From Rhodococcus sp. Leaf247 (GTDB lineage Bacteria > Actinomycetota > Actinomycetes > Mycobacteriales > Mycobacteriaceae), in the NCBI RefSeq assembly GCF_001426185.1, contig NZ_LMRP01000002.1, forward strand, positions 734,287-798,286: a DNA stretch of 64,000 nt. The letters run 5' to 3'. Positions within the stretch are counted from its first letter, which is position 1, and the number at the start of each line of letters is the position of its first letter. Positions 62,276-64,000 of the stretch are shown piece after piece. Both the position numbers and the translations under genes were made by a program. Below the pieces are notes generated by a model. It was given only the letters and a program-made list of their open reading frames with translations, did not search any database and had not been told where the DNA came from.

Positions 62276-63225
62276 CGCAGTGCCCCTCCCATCGAGTCGT
62301 CGCCCGCGCCGGCACCGTGGTACTGCACGTCGTCACCGGTCAATTTCATGAATGCTTCTTCGAGCGACCCGTGCTGCGACGCCAACTCGTGCAGGACGAT
62401 GTTGTGACGAGCCGCGATCTCACCGATCGCCTCGGTGGTCGATTCCGACACCACGAGGGCGGGGTGCACCTCGTCGAGGCTGCTGGGTTCCTTCACCGTC
62501 AGACCGGCGGATGTCAGCGCACTCCGGAGCGCGTCGAGCTGCGGGCTCCGGACGCGCACCGAGGACTCCGATGCATGGTCGACAAAGTCCTGCACGGACG
62601 AGTCGGAGATGAGCTTGCCGCGGCCGATGACGATCAACTGCTCTGCGGTGAGCGCCATCTCGGACAGCAGGTGCGAGGACACCAGGACCGTGCGGCCCTC
62701 GGATGCCAGGCGCTGCATGAACTTCCGGATCCAGACGATCCCCTCGGGATCGAGGCCGTTGACCGGCTCGTCGAACATGAGGACCTTCGGATCTCCCAGC
62801 AGGGCGCCGGCGAGGCCGAGCCGCTGGGACATACCGAGGGAGAACCCGCCCGCCTTCTGCTTGGCCACCTCGGTCAGCCCGACGAGCCGCAGCACCTCGT
62901 CCACGCGGGACGCGGAGATGCCGTTCGACGCGGCCATCCACTGCAGGTGGGCCTTGGCGGATCGGTTGGGGTGCACCCACTTCGCATCGAGCAGCGCACC
63001 GACGGACCGGAGCGGGTTCTTCAGCTCACGGTAGGGCCGGCCCTCGATGAGAGCAGTTCCCGACGTGGGCTGGTCGAGCCCGAGGATCATCCGCATCGTG
63101 GTGGACTTACCGGCGCCGTTCGGCCCGAGAAAGCCTGTCACGATGCCGGGGCGGACCGTGAACGACAGATCGTCCACGGCTTTCTTGGCACCGAACTGTT
63201 TGGTCAAGCCTGTCACTTCGATCAT
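62272..63225 (-). CDS. ABC transporter ATP-binding protein
   Basis: A 317-residue ATPase: Walker A GPNGAGKST, Q-loop in LGLDQPTSG, signature LGMSQRLGLA (variant of LSGGQ), Walker B VLMFDEPVNGLDP, and H-loop VLVSSHLLSEM. The C-terminal about 95 residues are a regulatory domain common in ABC-2 exporters. Start: the ATG at 63225 (MIEVTGLTKQFGA); ATGs slightly upstream are also in frame. Coupled to the permease gene by ATGA. Confidence 0.92.
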   Translation of the reverse strand: MIEVTGLTKQFGAKKAVDDLSFTVRPGIVTGFLGPNGAGKSTTMRMILGLDQPTSGTALIEGRPYRELKNPLRSVGALLDAKWVHPNRSAKAHLQWMAASNGISASRVDEVLRLVGLTEVAKQKAGGFSLGMSQRLGLAGALLGDPKVLMFDEPVNGLDPEGIVWIRKFMQRLASEGRTVLVSSHLLSEMALTAEQLIVIGRGKLISDSSVQDFVDHASESSVRVRSPQLDALRSALTSAGLTVKEPSSLDEVHPALVVSESTTEAIGEIAARHNIVLHELASQHGSLEEAFMKLTGDDVQYHGAGAGDDSMGGALR

Positions 63226-63266
63226 GTGCACCACCATGCCCGTGCACACTGCCGTCGCACATCAGC

Positions 63267-63284
63267 CCCGGGTCTCGACCCGGG
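63267..63284. repeat. Short perfect inverted repeat downstream of thiG
   Basis: CCCGGGTC / GACCCGGG, 8 bp each around 2 nt (a 4-nt loop after fraying), in the 112-bp gap between thiG and the ABC gene. Could be a weak terminator or an operator; no T-run is present. Confidence 0.4.
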
Positions 63285-63337
63285 TCATCCGAAGGGATGA
63301 CGTACACCCCGACCCGTCCCCTAGCGGTCCCCCGAGA

Positions 63338-64000
<663 letters not shown>

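Overview
The window is high-GC actinobacterial DNA, about 75 genes packed with short overlaps (ATGA, GTGA, TGATG) and frequent GTG/TTG starts. Gene order from about 37 to 64 kb follows the Mycobacterium tuberculosis Rv0417-Rv0440 neighbourhood as I remember it (thiG, LpqL-type peptidase, thiD, xthA, GNAT, def, DUF3263, LytR_C protein, sodC, YbdK ligase, AAA ATPase, pssA, psd), with groEL2 further left. This points to the Mycobacteriales. A Rhodococcus-like organism is my best guess, but the genus is inferred. I saw no tRNA, rRNA, CRISPR array, transposase or phage gene.

Layout. 0-4 kb: a small secreted protein, htpG and an FAD amine-oxidase-like enzyme. 3.9-12.8 kb: a nucleotide-sugar/glycan cluster of nine genes (cytidylyltransferase, two C-methyltransferase-type enzymes, NAD-epimerase, RmlC-type epimerase, PIG-L deacetylase, glycosyltransferase, flippase, class III aminotransferase). 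13-18.4 kb: a stand-alone NHEJ polymerase domain, an ABM protein, TetR plus hydrolase, an MpaB-family protein, and an AbiEi/DUF559-type gene bracketed by palindromic repeats. 18.4-21.9 kb: groEL2 with two CIRCE operators, and an amino-acid permease. 21.9-25 kb: a run of Ser/Thr kinase, HAD phosphatase, DMT transporter and secreted protein. 25.1-29.7 kb: a UBP zinc-finger protein, a cyclic-nucleotide-domain histidine kinase, a receiver-flavoprotein fusion and a LysR regulator. 31-34.8 kb: an Asp23/AmaP envelope-stress locus with an ECF sigma factor facing it. 34.8-45 kb: SRPBCC protein, PQQ-type dehydrogenase lipoprotein, GlsB-type protein, psd-pssA, AAA ATPase and two large tandem membrane proteins. 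45.6-52 kb: a complete mrp Na+/H+ antiporter operon (A/B fused, then C-G). 52-64 kb: the conserved backbone down to thiG, which runs off the right edge.

The least explained parts are: (1) the kinase / receiver-flavoprotein / UBP-finger operon, which looks like a phosphorelay ending on a flavin reductase-like protein without its redox cysteine pair; (2) the sugar cluster, whose second methyltransferase-like gene has lost the expected catalytic motif; (3) the Asp23 locus with a miniature J-domain protein; (4) the DUF559-type gene inside inverted copies of a palindromic repeat. Several genes also have a TANNNT -10 hexamer exactly 6-7 nt before the start codon, which predicts leaderless mRNAs and settles several start choices.
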